A stretch of DNA of 5,134 bases from Thiomonas sp. (GCA_027451915.1 DAIDHU010000031.1:1-5134); one strand, 5' to 3'; shown: positions 1-5,121, counted from the first letter of the stretch. The notes: generated from the sequence alone by a model not told the origin. Made by a program: numbers and translations.

Positions 1-1122
1 CGCGAGCGCGGCGGCCCGCGCCTGCTGCACGTGGTCACGCGCAAGGGCTATGGCTACAAGCTGGCCGAGGCCGATCCCATCACCTACCACGGCCCGGGGC
101 GCTTCGACCCCGCCGTGGGCATCAAGCCCCCGGCGGTGCCGCCGCGTGCCACCTTCGCGCAGGTCTTCGGCCACTGGCTGTGCGACATGGCGCAGGCGGC
201 TTCACGCCTGATGGCCGTGACGCCGGCCATGTGCGAGGGCTCCGGCATGGTGGAGTACGCGGCACGCTTCCCGCAGCGCTATTTCGACGTGGGGATCGCC
301 GAGCAGCACGCGGTCACCTTCGCGGCCGGGCTGGCCTGCGAGGGCCTGCGTCCGGTGGTGGCCATCTATTCGACCTTCCTGCAGCGGGCCTACGACCAGG
401 TGATCCACGACGTGGCGCTGCAGAAGCTGCCGGTGGTGTTCGCCATCGACCGCGCGGGCGTGGTCGGCGCCGACGGCGCCACGCATACGGGTGCGTATGA
501 CATCGCGGCACTGCGCTGCCTGCCCGACATGGTGCTGATGGCTCCCAGCGACGAGCTGGAGTGCCGGCGCATGCTGAGCACCGCCTTCGCGATCGACGGC
601 CCCAGCGCGGTGCGCTATCCGCGCGGCGCGGGAATCGGCGCCACGGTGGACCGCGCCGACCTGTCCACCCTGGAAATCGGGCGCGCGCAGCTGCGCCGGC
701 AGGGCCGGGCGCCGGCCGGGCGCCGCCTGGCCATCCTGGCCTTCGGGCCCGTGCTGCACGCGGCGCTGAAGGCGGCCGAGGAGCTCGACGCCACGGTGGT
801 GGACATGCGTTTCATCAAGCCGCTGGACCTGGACATGCTGCAGCGAGTCGCGGCCACCCACGACGCCCTGGTGACGGTGGAGGAGGGCGCCGTGCGCGGC
901 GGCGCCGGCTCGGCCTGCCTGGAGGAATTGCAGCGCCTGGGCTTGCAACTGCCGGTGCTCAACCTGGGCCTGCCCGACACCTGGCTGGAGCACGGCGACC
1001 CGGCCCATGTGAGCGCGGCCGCCGGCCTGGATGCCGCCGGGCTGCTGCGCAGCATGCGCGAGCGTTTCGGCTCCCTGCTGGGCCAGGCGGACTCGCCGCG
1101 ACGCGAGGCCGCGAATTCGTGA
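1..1122 (+). CDS. dxs: 1-deoxy-D-xylulose-5-phosphate synthase, C-terminal part (5' end outside window)
   Basis: This enzyme condenses pyruvate and glyceraldehyde-3-phosphate, using thiamine diphosphate, to give DXP, the entry compound of the MEP isoprenoid pathway and a precursor for thiamine and pyridoxal phosphate. It is cytoplasmic. The reading frame is open from base 1, so the gene is partial: 373 residues are present, against about 620-635 for the whole family. The fragment opens in the linker (KGYGYKLAEADPI) and then holds the pyrimidine-binding transketolase domain. The IAEQHAVTFAAG block carries the conserved catalytic Glu at codon 101; FLQRAYDQ, IDRAGVVGADGATH and AVRYPRG supply the other active-site Arg, Asp and His positions known from E. 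coli DXS. The C-terminal domain follows (VDMRFIKPLD, VTVEEGAVRGGAGS, LNLGLPD). No frameshift is visible. The last ~15 residues are a nonconserved tail. folE2 follows on the same strand after 162 bp, so the two may share a transcript or be separate. Confidence 0.97.
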   Translation, partial: RERGGPRLLHVVTRKGYGYKLAEADPITYHGPGRFDPAVGIKPPAVPPRATFAQVFGHWLCDMAQAASRLMAVTPAMCEGSGMVEYAARFPQRYFDVGIAEQHAVTFAAGLACEGLRPVVAIYSTFLQRAYDQVIHDVALQKLPVVFAIDRAGVVGADGATHTGAYDIAALRCLPDMVLMAPSDELECRRMLSTAFAIDGPSAVRYPRGAGIGATVDRADLSTLEIGRAQLRRQGRAPAGRRLAILAFGPVLHAALKAAEELDATVVDMRFIKPLDLDMLQRVAATHDALVTVEEGAVRGGAGSACLEELQRLGLQLPVLNLGLPDTWLEHGDPAHVSAAAGLDAAGLLRSMRERFGSLLGQADSPRREAANS

Positions 1123-1148
1123 GGCCCGGCAGGGCCAAGGCGCACCCG

Positions 1149-1165
1149 GCCGGGCAGCGCCCGGC
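1149..1165. terminator. GC-rich hairpin after dxs, possible weak terminator
   Basis: A perfect 7-bp stem (GCCGGGC / GCCCGGC) with a 3-nt AGC loop starts 26 bp after the dxs stop codon. No run of T follows it, so it is not a classical intrinsic terminator. It could slow polymerase, protect the dxs mRNA 3' end, or mean nothing in such GC-rich DNA. Confidence 0.25.
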
Positions 1166-1194
1166 GCGCCCGTGCAGGTTCCGCGCGGGGCCGC

Positions 1195-1200
1195 GATAAT
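1195..1200 (+). promoter_or_regulatory. Possible -10 box for folE2 (GATAAT)
   Basis: GATAAT matches the sigma-70 -10 consensus at 5 of 6 bases and sits in a short AT-rich island (1195-1215) within very GC-rich DNA. No good -35 hexamer is found 16-18 bp upstream; the best stretch, around 1172-1177, matches at about 2 of 6. A TTGACT at 1202-1207 looks like a -35 but has no acceptable -10 downstream. If used, the start would be near 1207, giving folE2 a leader of about 78 nt. Confidence 0.35.
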
Positions 1201-1258
1201 CTTGACTATTTCAACGGGTCTTTGCAGGCGATCCAGGCCTCGAGGACCGCAGACACAG

Positions 1259-1278
1259 GCCGGCGCCCGCCTGCCGGC
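1259..1278 (+). other. Hairpin just upstream of the folE2 start codon
   Basis: GCCGGC (1259-1264) and GCCGGC (1273-1278) form a 6-bp stem with an 8-nt loop, extendable by one G·U pair. It ends six bases before the chosen ATG, over the zone where a ribosome binding site would lie. No Shine-Dalgarno sequence is obvious there. It could restrain folE2 translation; it matches no riboswitch class that I recognise. Confidence 0.3.
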
Positions 1279-1284
1279 TCGATC

Positions 1285-2073
1285 ATGAACCAGCCCCACG
1301 AACCGATTCCCGACGTCCAGAGTTCCTTCGACCACCGCCGCCTGGCCATCCAGCGCGTGGGCATCAAGGACCTGCGCTACCCGGTGGCCCTTCGCACCGC
1401 CGATGGCGGCGTGCAGCACTCGGTGGCCCGGATCGACGCCGACGTGGCCCTGCCGGCCGAGCGCAAGGGCACCCACATGTCGCGTTTCGTGGAAATGCTC
1501 GAGGCCGCCGCGGAAACCCCGCTGGACCACGACGTCCTGGGAGAAATGGCGCGTGGCATGGTGCGGCGCCTGGATGCCCAGAGCGGCCGCCTGGCCTTTC
1601 GCTTCGTGCTGTTCGTGCGCAAGCTGGCCCCGGTCAGCCGCGTGGCCAGCCGCATGGACTACGAGGCCCAATGGATCGTGCGCATCGAGGGCGGGCACGC
1701 GCAGGTCACCGCGGTGGTGCAGGTTCCGGTGAAGGCGCTGTGCCCCTGCTCGAAGGAGATCTCGGAGTATGGCGCGCACAACCAGCGATCGCACATCACC
1801 ATCCGCGCGGAATTGCGCGAGGCGATGGCGCTGGAGGAGCTGATCCGCATCGCGGAGGAGGAAGCCTCCTGCGAAATCTGGGGCCTGCTCAAGCGCCCGG
1901 ACGAGAAGTACGTGACCGAGCGCGCCTACGACAATCCGAAGTTCGTCGAGGACCTGGTGCGCGACGTGGCCGCCCGGGTGGCGGCGGAGCCGCGCATCGC
2001 GTCCTTCGTGGTGGAGGCGGAGAACTTCGAGTCCATCCACAACCACTCGGCCTACGCCCGCATCGAGGGCTGA
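1285..2073 (+). CDS. folE2: GTP cyclohydrolase FolE2 (type IB)
   Basis: FolE2 converts GTP to 7,8-dihydroneopterin triphosphate, the first step of tetrahydrofolate synthesis, in the cytoplasm. It belongs to the COG1469 T-fold family, which is unrelated in sequence to the zinc enzyme FolE and can use other metals. The 262-residue product has the usual length. Family blocks are present: PDVQSSFD (9-16), VGIKDLRYP (25-33), KGTHMSRF (61-68), the CPCSKEIS segment (153-160) with the conserved catalytic Cys region, SCEIWGLLKRPDEKYVTE (195-212) and NFESIHNHSAYA (247-258). The ATG at 1285 was chosen because family members begin a few residues before PDVQSS. A TTG at 1222 would add 21 residues with no family similarity. 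Neither start has a strong Shine-Dalgarno. It follows dxs and converges on the YqeY gene. In bacteria with both enzymes, folE2 is often under zinc control; I see no convincing Zur site here. Confidence 0.96.
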   Translation: MNQPHEPIPDVQSSFDHRRLAIQRVGIKDLRYPVALRTADGGVQHSVARIDADVALPAERKGTHMSRFVEMLEAAAETPLDHDVLGEMARGMVRRLDAQSGRLAFRFVLFVRKLAPVSRVASRMDYEAQWIVRIEGGHAQVTAVVQVPVKALCPCSKEISEYGAHNQRSHITIRAELREAMALEELIRIAEEEASCEIWGLLKRPDEKYVTERAYDNPKFVEDLVRDVAARVAAEPRIASFVVEAENFESIHNHSAYARIEG

Positions 2074-2078
2074 AGCCG

Positions 2079-2097
2079 GCGGGGCCGCGGGCCCCGC
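2079..2097. terminator. Hairpin between convergent folE2 and yqeY, possible two-way terminator
   Basis: A perfect 8-bp stem, GCGGGGCC (2079-2086) with GGCCCCGC (2090-2097), closes on a 3-nt loop inside the 43-bp gap between two convergent genes. It begins 5 bp after the folE2 stop. Neither side has a T-run, so it departs from the classical intrinsic form, but its position and stability fit a shared transcript end or 3'-end stabiliser. Confidence 0.45.
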
Positions 2098-2116
2098 GTA
2101 CCGCGCCCTTGCTCCC

Positions 2117-2569
2117 CTACTGGCCCGACAGCAGCGCCTTGGCGCGCGCGGAGACCTGGCCCATGTCGGCACGGCCGGCCAGGCGGGTCTTGAGCACAGG
2201 CATGAGCTTGCCCAGGTCCTGCGGGGCGCCCAGGCCCAGCTCGGCGATGGCGCCGCGGATCTCGGCGTCCAGCGCCTCGCCGCCCAGGCGGGCCGGCATG
2301 TAGGGTTCGAGCACGGCGATTTCCGCGGTCTCGGCGGCGGCCAGGTCGGCGCGGCCGCCAGCCTCGAACTGGCCGATGGCGTCGCGGCGCTGCTTGATCA
2401 TGCGCTCGATCACGGCGAGCACGGCGGCGTCGTCGAGTTCGATGCGCTCATCGACCTCGCGCTGCTTGACGGCGGCCAGCAGCATGCGGATGGTGCCCAG
2501 GCGGGCACTGTCCTTGGCGCGCATCGCCGCCTTCATGTCGTCCTGGATGCGGGTCTTGAGCTGGGACAT
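2117..2569 (-). CDS. yqeY: GatB/YqeY domain-containing protein
   Basis: This is a small helical cytoplasmic protein of the YqeY family, related to the C-terminal tRNA-binding domain of GatB, the amidotransferase subunit that makes Gln-tRNA or Asn-tRNA. The stand-alone form has no firmly established role; tRNA binding is inferred from the GatB relationship. The 150 residues match the usual family length (about 145-150). Typical segments are MSQLKTRIQDDMKAAMRAKD (1-20), the LGTIRMLLAAVKQREVDER stretch (24-42), RRDAIGQFEAGGRADLAAAE (61-80), LEPYMPARL (87-95), LGKLMPVLK (119-127) and GRADMGQVS (132-140). The ATG at 2569 is preferred because family proteins start M-S-L-K; it has a GGTGGA-like Shine-Dalgarno 4 nt before it. 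A TTG at 2581 would add four residues. It lies 103 bp downstream of rpsU on the same strand, probably co-transcribed, a pairing seen at many betaproteobacterial rpsU loci. It is the last gene of this unit. Confidence 0.94.
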   Translation of the reverse strand: MSQLKTRIQDDMKAAMRAKDSARLGTIRMLLAAVKQREVDERIELDDAAVLAVIERMIKQRRDAIGQFEAGGRADLAAAETAEIAVLEPYMPARLGGEALDAEIRGAIAELGLGAPQDLGKLMPVLKTRLAGRADMGQVSARAKALLSGQ

Positions 2570-2630
2570 GGGATCCACCAATGGAAACCGGCGCTGCCTC
2601 GCGGCGCGCCGGTCGTGTCGCTTCCTGCGT

Positions 2631-2660
2631 CGGCAGGGCGCGCCAGGGCGCGCGCTGCCG
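2631..2660 (-). other. Interrupted 12-bp hairpin between rpsU and yqeY
   Basis: On the transcribed (minus) strand the RNA can pair CGGCAG with CTGCCG, skip one C·C mismatch, then pair GCGCGC with GCGCGC around a 4-nt CCUG loop. It begins 12 nt after the rpsU stop codon. No U-run follows, so read-through into yqeY is likely. It may be an attenuator, a processing site, or a block that stabilises the abundant rpsU message, comparable in position to the terminator known between rpsU and dnaG in E. coli. Confidence 0.45.
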
Positions 2661-2672
2661 CAAGGGCCTGGT

Positions 2673-2885
2673 TCAGTACAGGCGCTTGGGCAGCATGTGG
2701 CTGCGGATACGCTTGTAGTGACGCTTGACCGCGGCGGCCTTCTTGCGCTTGCGCTCGGCAGTGGGCTTTTCGTAGAACTGGCGCGCGCGCAGGTCGGTCA
2801 GCAGACCGAGCTTTTCGATCGTGCGCTTGAAACGGCGCAGCGCGACGTCGAAGGGTTCGTTCTCTTTAACGCGAATCGTTGTCAT
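2673..2885 (-). CDS. rpsU: 30S ribosomal protein S21
   Basis: S21 is a small basic protein of the 30S subunit, near the platform and the anti-Shine-Dalgarno end of 16S rRNA, and helps translation initiation. The product is 70 residues (71 in E. coli). It opens MTTIRVKENEPFDVALRRFK, the S21 signature, followed by FYEKPTAERKRKKAAAVKRH (37-56) and an Arg/Lys-rich tail ending in PKRLY. That tail resembles the Burkholderiales form. The ATG at 2885 is fixed by the family N-terminus; a frame upstream to 3161 is open but has no S21 similarity. A Shine-Dalgarno-like AAAGGT lies 11 nt before the ATG, rather far. The gene diverges from tsaD, as in E. coli, and precedes yqeY. A good promoter is visible at 3020-3048, giving a leader of about 127 nt. 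Confidence 0.98.
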   Translation of the reverse strand: MTTIRVKENEPFDVALRRFKRTIEKLGLLTDLRARQFYEKPTAERKRKKAAAVKRHYKRIRSHMLPKRLY

Positions 2886-2971
2886 TGCAGACGGGTACCT
2901 TTGTTCGGGAATTGCGCCCCGCGGCGGCCGAGGCCGACCGGGGCTTTGACGTCGCCGGCCTGTCCGGGCAT
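2882..2971 (-). CDS. Possible 29-codon leader ORF overlapping the rpsU start
   Basis: Within the predicted rpsU leader an ATG at 2971 opens a 29-codon frame (starting MPGQAGDVK, ending NKGTRLQ). Its TGA stop (2884-2882) overlaps the rpsU ATG in the arrangement ATGA, which is typical of translationally coupled genes. The Shine-Dalgarno-like AAAGGT of rpsU lies inside it. No convincing ribosome binding site precedes this ATG, and long open frames arise easily in GC-rich DNA. I do not recognise the peptide. It may be only chance. Confidence 0.2.
   Translation of the reverse strand: MPGQAGDVKAPVGLGRRGAQFPNKGTRLQ
2916..2944 (-). other. Hairpin in the rpsU leader
   Basis: GCCCCG and CGGGGC close a 29-nt element. 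On the minus strand an inner helix (CGGC with GCCG, plus one more pair) carries a CUCG tetraloop, with one bulge and one mismatch. It ends about 30 nt before the rpsU ATG and has no following U-run. It may fold in the 5' leader and affect mRNA stability or translation; no named RNA family is recognised. Confidence 0.3.
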
Positions 2972-3019
2972 CGAGACCAGGCCCGTTGCGTGGGTGCAAT
3001 GCGACGAAAAAACCTTTAA

Positions 3020-3048
3020 AGTATAACCCATCCACCGCGCCGTGCCCA
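3020..3048 (-). promoter_or_regulatory. Sigma-70-type promoter for rpsU (TGGGCA-17-TATACT)
   Basis: Read on the minus strand, the -10 hexamer TATACT (3025-3020) matches consensus at 5 of 6 bases and the -35 TGGGCA (3048-3043) at 4 of 6, with an ideal 17-bp spacer. The region is an AT-rich island upstream of rpsU. The transcription start would be near 3012-3013. This is the best promoter in the window. Confidence 0.65.
3022..3027 (+). promoter_or_regulatory. Possible -10 box for tsaD (TATAAC)
   Basis: TATAAC on the plus strand matches the -10 consensus at 5 of 6 bases. Four of its bases are shared with the rpsU -10 on the other strand. The -35 at 17-bp spacing (ATGCGA, 2999-3004) matches at only 3 of 6. 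The implied start near 3034 would give tsaD a leader of about 45 nt. Confidence 0.4.
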
Positions 3049-3078
3049 GGTCGGGGACACATTTTCCCCTGAATCGCC

Positions 3079-4188
3079 TTGTCCGACGCTGTTCCCTCTC
3101 CTGCCCGAGCGCCGCGCCTGCGCGTGCTGGGCATCGAAACCTCCTGCGACGAAACCGGCATCGCCGTCTACGACAGCCGCGACGGCCTGCTGGGGCAGGC
3201 CCTGCATTCCCAGATCGCCCTGCATCGGGACTATGGCGGCGTGGTGCCGGAGCTGGCCTCGCGCGACCACATCGCACGCGTGCTTCCCCTGGTGGACGAG
3301 GTGCTGGAGCAGGCGCGCCTGGATCTGCGCGATCTCGACGCCATCGCCTACACCCGTGGCCCGGGTCTGGCCGGCGCCCTGCTGGTGGGCGCGGGGGTGG
3401 CGGCGGCGCTGGCCATGGCCGCCGATCTGCCGCTGCTGGGGGTGCACCATCTGGAGGGCCACCTGCTGTCGCCGCTGCTGGCGCAGCCCGAGCTGGGCTT
3501 TCCCTTTGTCGCGCTGCTGGTCTCGGGAGGGCACACCATGCTGCTGCGGGCCAGCGAGCTGGGGCGCTACGAGCTGATGGGCGAGACCGTCGACGACGCC
3601 GCCGGCGAGGCCTTCGACAAGTCGGCCAAGCTGCTGGGCCTGGGTTATCCGGGCGGGCCCGAGCTGGCGCGCCTGGCCGCCCGCGGACGCGCCGGGGCCT
3701 TCGAGCTGCCGCGCCCGAAGCTGCATTCGGAGGACCTGGACTTCTCCTTCGCGGGGCTGAAGACGGCGGTGCTCACGCGTGTGCGCCAGCTGGGTGGCGC
3801 CGACGGCGCGCCGCCGCCCGAGCAGCAGCGGGCCGACCTGGCCGCGGCCACGCAGGAGGCGATCACCGATGTGCTGGCGGCCAAGGCGGCGGCCGCGCTG
3901 CGCCGCAGCGGGCTGCGCACCCTGGTGGTGGCCGGGGGCGTGGGCGCCAACCTGCGCCTGCGCGAAAAACTCGATGCGGCCTGCGCCACGCTGGGCGCGC
4001 GGGTGCATTACCCGCCCTTGCAGTGGTGCACCGACAACGGGCCGATGATCGCCTACGCCGCCTGCCGGCGCCTGCAGGCCGGGCTGGCCCGGGCGCGTCA
4101 CGACTACGCCTTCGACATCCAGCCGCGCTGGGATCTGTCGGAGCTCGGCGTGGATGCGGCGCCCGGCGGCCGGGCCTCGGAGGCCTAG
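3079..4188 (+). CDS. tsaD: tRNA N6-adenosine threonylcarbamoyltransferase TsaD
   Basis: TsaD (older names Gcp, YgjD, Kae1) transfers the threonylcarbamoyl group from threonylcarbamoyl-AMP to A37 of tRNAs reading ANN codons, giving t6A. In bacteria it works with TsaB, TsaE and TsaC/Sua5 in the cytoplasm. The 369-residue product has the ASKHA fold signatures: LGIETSCDETGIAVYD (17-32), HRDYGGVVPELASRDH (49-64), the metal-binding H-x3-H in VHHLEGH (His124, His128), VSGGHT (148-153), DDAAGEAFDKSAKLLGLGYPGGP (172-194), VAGGVGAN (284-291) and CTDNG with the third metal ligand (Asp319). The start is uncertain. An in-frame TGA lies at 3070, so TTG at 3079 is the first possible start and adds about 15 nonconserved residues. 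GTG at 3124 would match the E. coli N-terminus; neither has a clear Shine-Dalgarno. It diverges from rpsU as in E. coli. Its TAG overlaps the opposing gene's TAG. Confidence 0.97.
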   Translation: MSDAVPSPARAPRLRVLGIETSCDETGIAVYDSRDGLLGQALHSQIALHRDYGGVVPELASRDHIARVLPLVDEVLEQARLDLRDLDAIAYTRGPGLAGALLVGAGVAAALAMAADLPLLGVHHLEGHLLSPLLAQPELGFPFVALLVSGGHTMLLRASELGRYELMGETVDDAAGEAFDKSAKLLGLGYPGGPELARLAARGRAGAFELPRPKLHSEDLDFSFAGLKTAVLTRVRQLGGADGAPPPEQQRADLAAATQEAITDVLAAKAAAALRRSGLRTLVVAGGVGANLRLREKLDAACATLGARVHYPPLQWCTDNGPMIAYAACRRLQAGLARARHDYAFDIQPRWDLSELGVDAAPGGRASEA

Positions 4189-4952
4189 ACCTCCCACACC
4201 CCCAGGGGCTGGAAATCCTCGGACTCGCCCTTGCTGGCGTGTCCGCGCGAATTGCACACCACGCGGGAGTCGTCGGCGCGGTAGTCGTGCCGGCAATGCA
4301 GGTGTCCGTGCAGCCACAGATCGCAGCGCCCGATCATGTCGTCGTAGGCGTTGCAGAAGCTGGCGGTGGCGCCGTTGACCGGGTAGCGGGGATCGGTGCT
4401 GCGCAGGCTGGGCGCGAAATGGGTGACCACGACGGTGGCGTCCCAGCGACCCGGATCGCTGCGCGGCAACTGCAACTGCTCGCGCAGCCAGTCGCGGCTG
4501 CGCAGCCCTTCCTGGCGCAGCGCCTGCGCGTCCATGGGCTTGCCGTTGCGCACCGAGCGCTGCACCTGCTCGATGAAATAGCGCGCGGCGCGCATGCATT
4601 GTTCGCGCCTGGCCTGGCCGAACAGGTCGAAATCGTTCCACAGCGTGGTGCCGACGAAGCGCACCTTCTTCCCGGCCGCCTCCAGCACCAGGGTCTCGCG
4701 CTCGAGCATGCGGATGCCGGCGCGCTCGCAGCGCAGGCGCAGCGCCGCGGTGGCGGCGTCGAAGTCGCGCTCGTCGTATTCGTGGTTGCCGGCCACGAAC
4801 AGCACGGGCACCGGCCAGTCGCGAAATCGCTCCAGGCCCTCGTGGCCGGCATCGATGTCGCCGGCCAGCACGAGCAGGTCGGCGTCGGGGGCGGGTTGGG
4901 GGTCGAAGGTCTCGGCTTCGAGGTGCAGGTCGGAAAGCAGTTGCAGGCGCAT
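4185..4952 (-). CDS. Calcineurin-like metallophosphoesterase family protein
   Basis: This is a 255-residue soluble protein with the full two-metal phosphoesterase set in order: SDLH (7-10), LAGDID (29-34, Asp32), GNHEYD (55-60, Asn56 and His57), VVTHFAP (175-181, His178) and HGHLH (215-219). These residues normally bind Mn, Fe or Zn and act on phosphomono- or diesters. The substrate cannot be told from sequence; I know similar single-domain proteins only as predicted phosphohydrolases. No signal peptide or membrane segment is seen, so it is probably cytoplasmic. The ATG at 4952 was chosen because relatives start M-[RK]-L-Q-x-L-S-D-L-H. The frame stays open to 5105, but those 51 extra residues are low-complexity and Arg/Pro/Ala-rich. 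No Shine-Dalgarno is present; a run of seven C lies at its usual place. Its stop codon overlaps the tsaD stop. Confidence 0.92.
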   Translation of the reverse strand: MRLQLLSDLHLEAETFDPQPAPDADLLVLAGDIDAGHEGLERFRDWPVPVLFVAGNHEYDERDFDAATAALRLRCERAGIRMLERETLVLEAAGKKVRFVGTTLWNDFDLFGQARREQCMRAARYFIEQVQRSVRNGKPMDAQALRQEGLRSRDWLREQLQLPRSDPGRWDATVVVTHFAPSLRSTDPRYPVNGATASFCNAYDDMIGRCDLWLHGHLHCRHDYRADDSRVVCNSRGHASKGESEDFQPLGVWEV

Positions 4953-4968
4953 GTGCGGGGGGGAGCTT

Positions 4969-4996
4969 GCCGTCGCGGCGCGGCGCGCCGTCGCGG
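4969..4996. repeat. Short direct repeat upstream of the phosphoesterase gene
   Basis: GCCGTCGCGG occurs twice, at 4969-4978 and 4987-4996, with an 18-bp period and a palindromic CGGCGCGCCG (4981-4990) overlapping the second copy. It could be a tandem protein-binding site or a chance effect of base composition. Confidence 0.3.
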
Positions 4997-5028
4997 ATCG
5001 GGCGACAATGTCGTGGTAAATGCTGGTG

Positions 5029-5054
5029 AGCAAAGCACAGTTTCGGGCTTTGCT
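5029..5054. repeat. 8-bp inverted repeat AGCAAAGC-N10-GCTTTGCT
   Basis: AGCAAAGC (5029-5036) and GCTTTGCT (5047-5054) are perfect inverted copies around a 10-bp centre, in the less GC-rich part of the region upstream of the phosphoesterase. The form fits either an operator for a dimeric regulator or an RNA hairpin. No T-run follows closely, so a terminator is unlikely. Confidence 0.4.
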
Positions 5055-5121
5055 TGCGCGGGCGCAAGGCCTGGGGTGGGGCCCGGGCCGCGGGGGCGGG
5101 AACAAATGCGCTAAACTGTGC
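5035..5121. repeat. Inverted pair of AAACTGTGC boxes
   Basis: AAACTGTGC lies on the minus strand at 5043-5035 and on the plus strand at 5121's box (5113-5121), 69 bp apart and pointing outward. Similarity continues a little past each copy: T-rich sequence, then TCAC. The plus copy contains TAAACT (5112-5117), a 4-of-6 match to a -10 box, without a -35. This may mark paired divergent control sites for the phosphoesterase and a gene beyond the right edge. The remaining bases of 4953-5134 show no gene. Confidence 0.35.

Noticed and set aside
1195..1212. Zur-type zinc operator upstream of folE2
   Set aside because: The AT-rich stretch GATAATCTTGACTATTTC has only partial dyad symmetry and does not fit a Zur box well enough to call.
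1202..1230. TTGACT at 1202-1207 as a -35 box
   Set aside because: The bases 16-18 bp downstream (around 1224-1230, GCAGGCG) do not resemble a -10 box.
1222..1284. Longer folE2 from the TTG at 1222
   Set aside because: The 21 added residues resemble no FolE2 N-terminus, and the stretch contains the hairpin leader; the ATG at 1285 fits the family.
202..2172. 656-codon open frame on the minus strand across dxs and folE2
   Set aside because: It is antisense to two clear enzymes, has no recognisable domain, and is rich in Arg, His, Gln, Gly and Ala as expected for a GC-driven shadow frame.
3016..5067. 683-codon minus-strand and 690-codon plus-strand open frames over tsaD and the phosphoesterase
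   Set aside because: Both overlap well-supported genes in other frames, show low-complexity Arg/Ala/Gly/Pro content and carry no family motifs; lack of stops is explained by high GC.
4953..5105. 51-residue N-terminal extension of the phosphoesterase
   Set aside because: The family starts directly at the MRLQLLSDLH strand; the extension is Arg/Pro/Ala-rich without a signal peptide pattern and covers the likely regulatory repeats.
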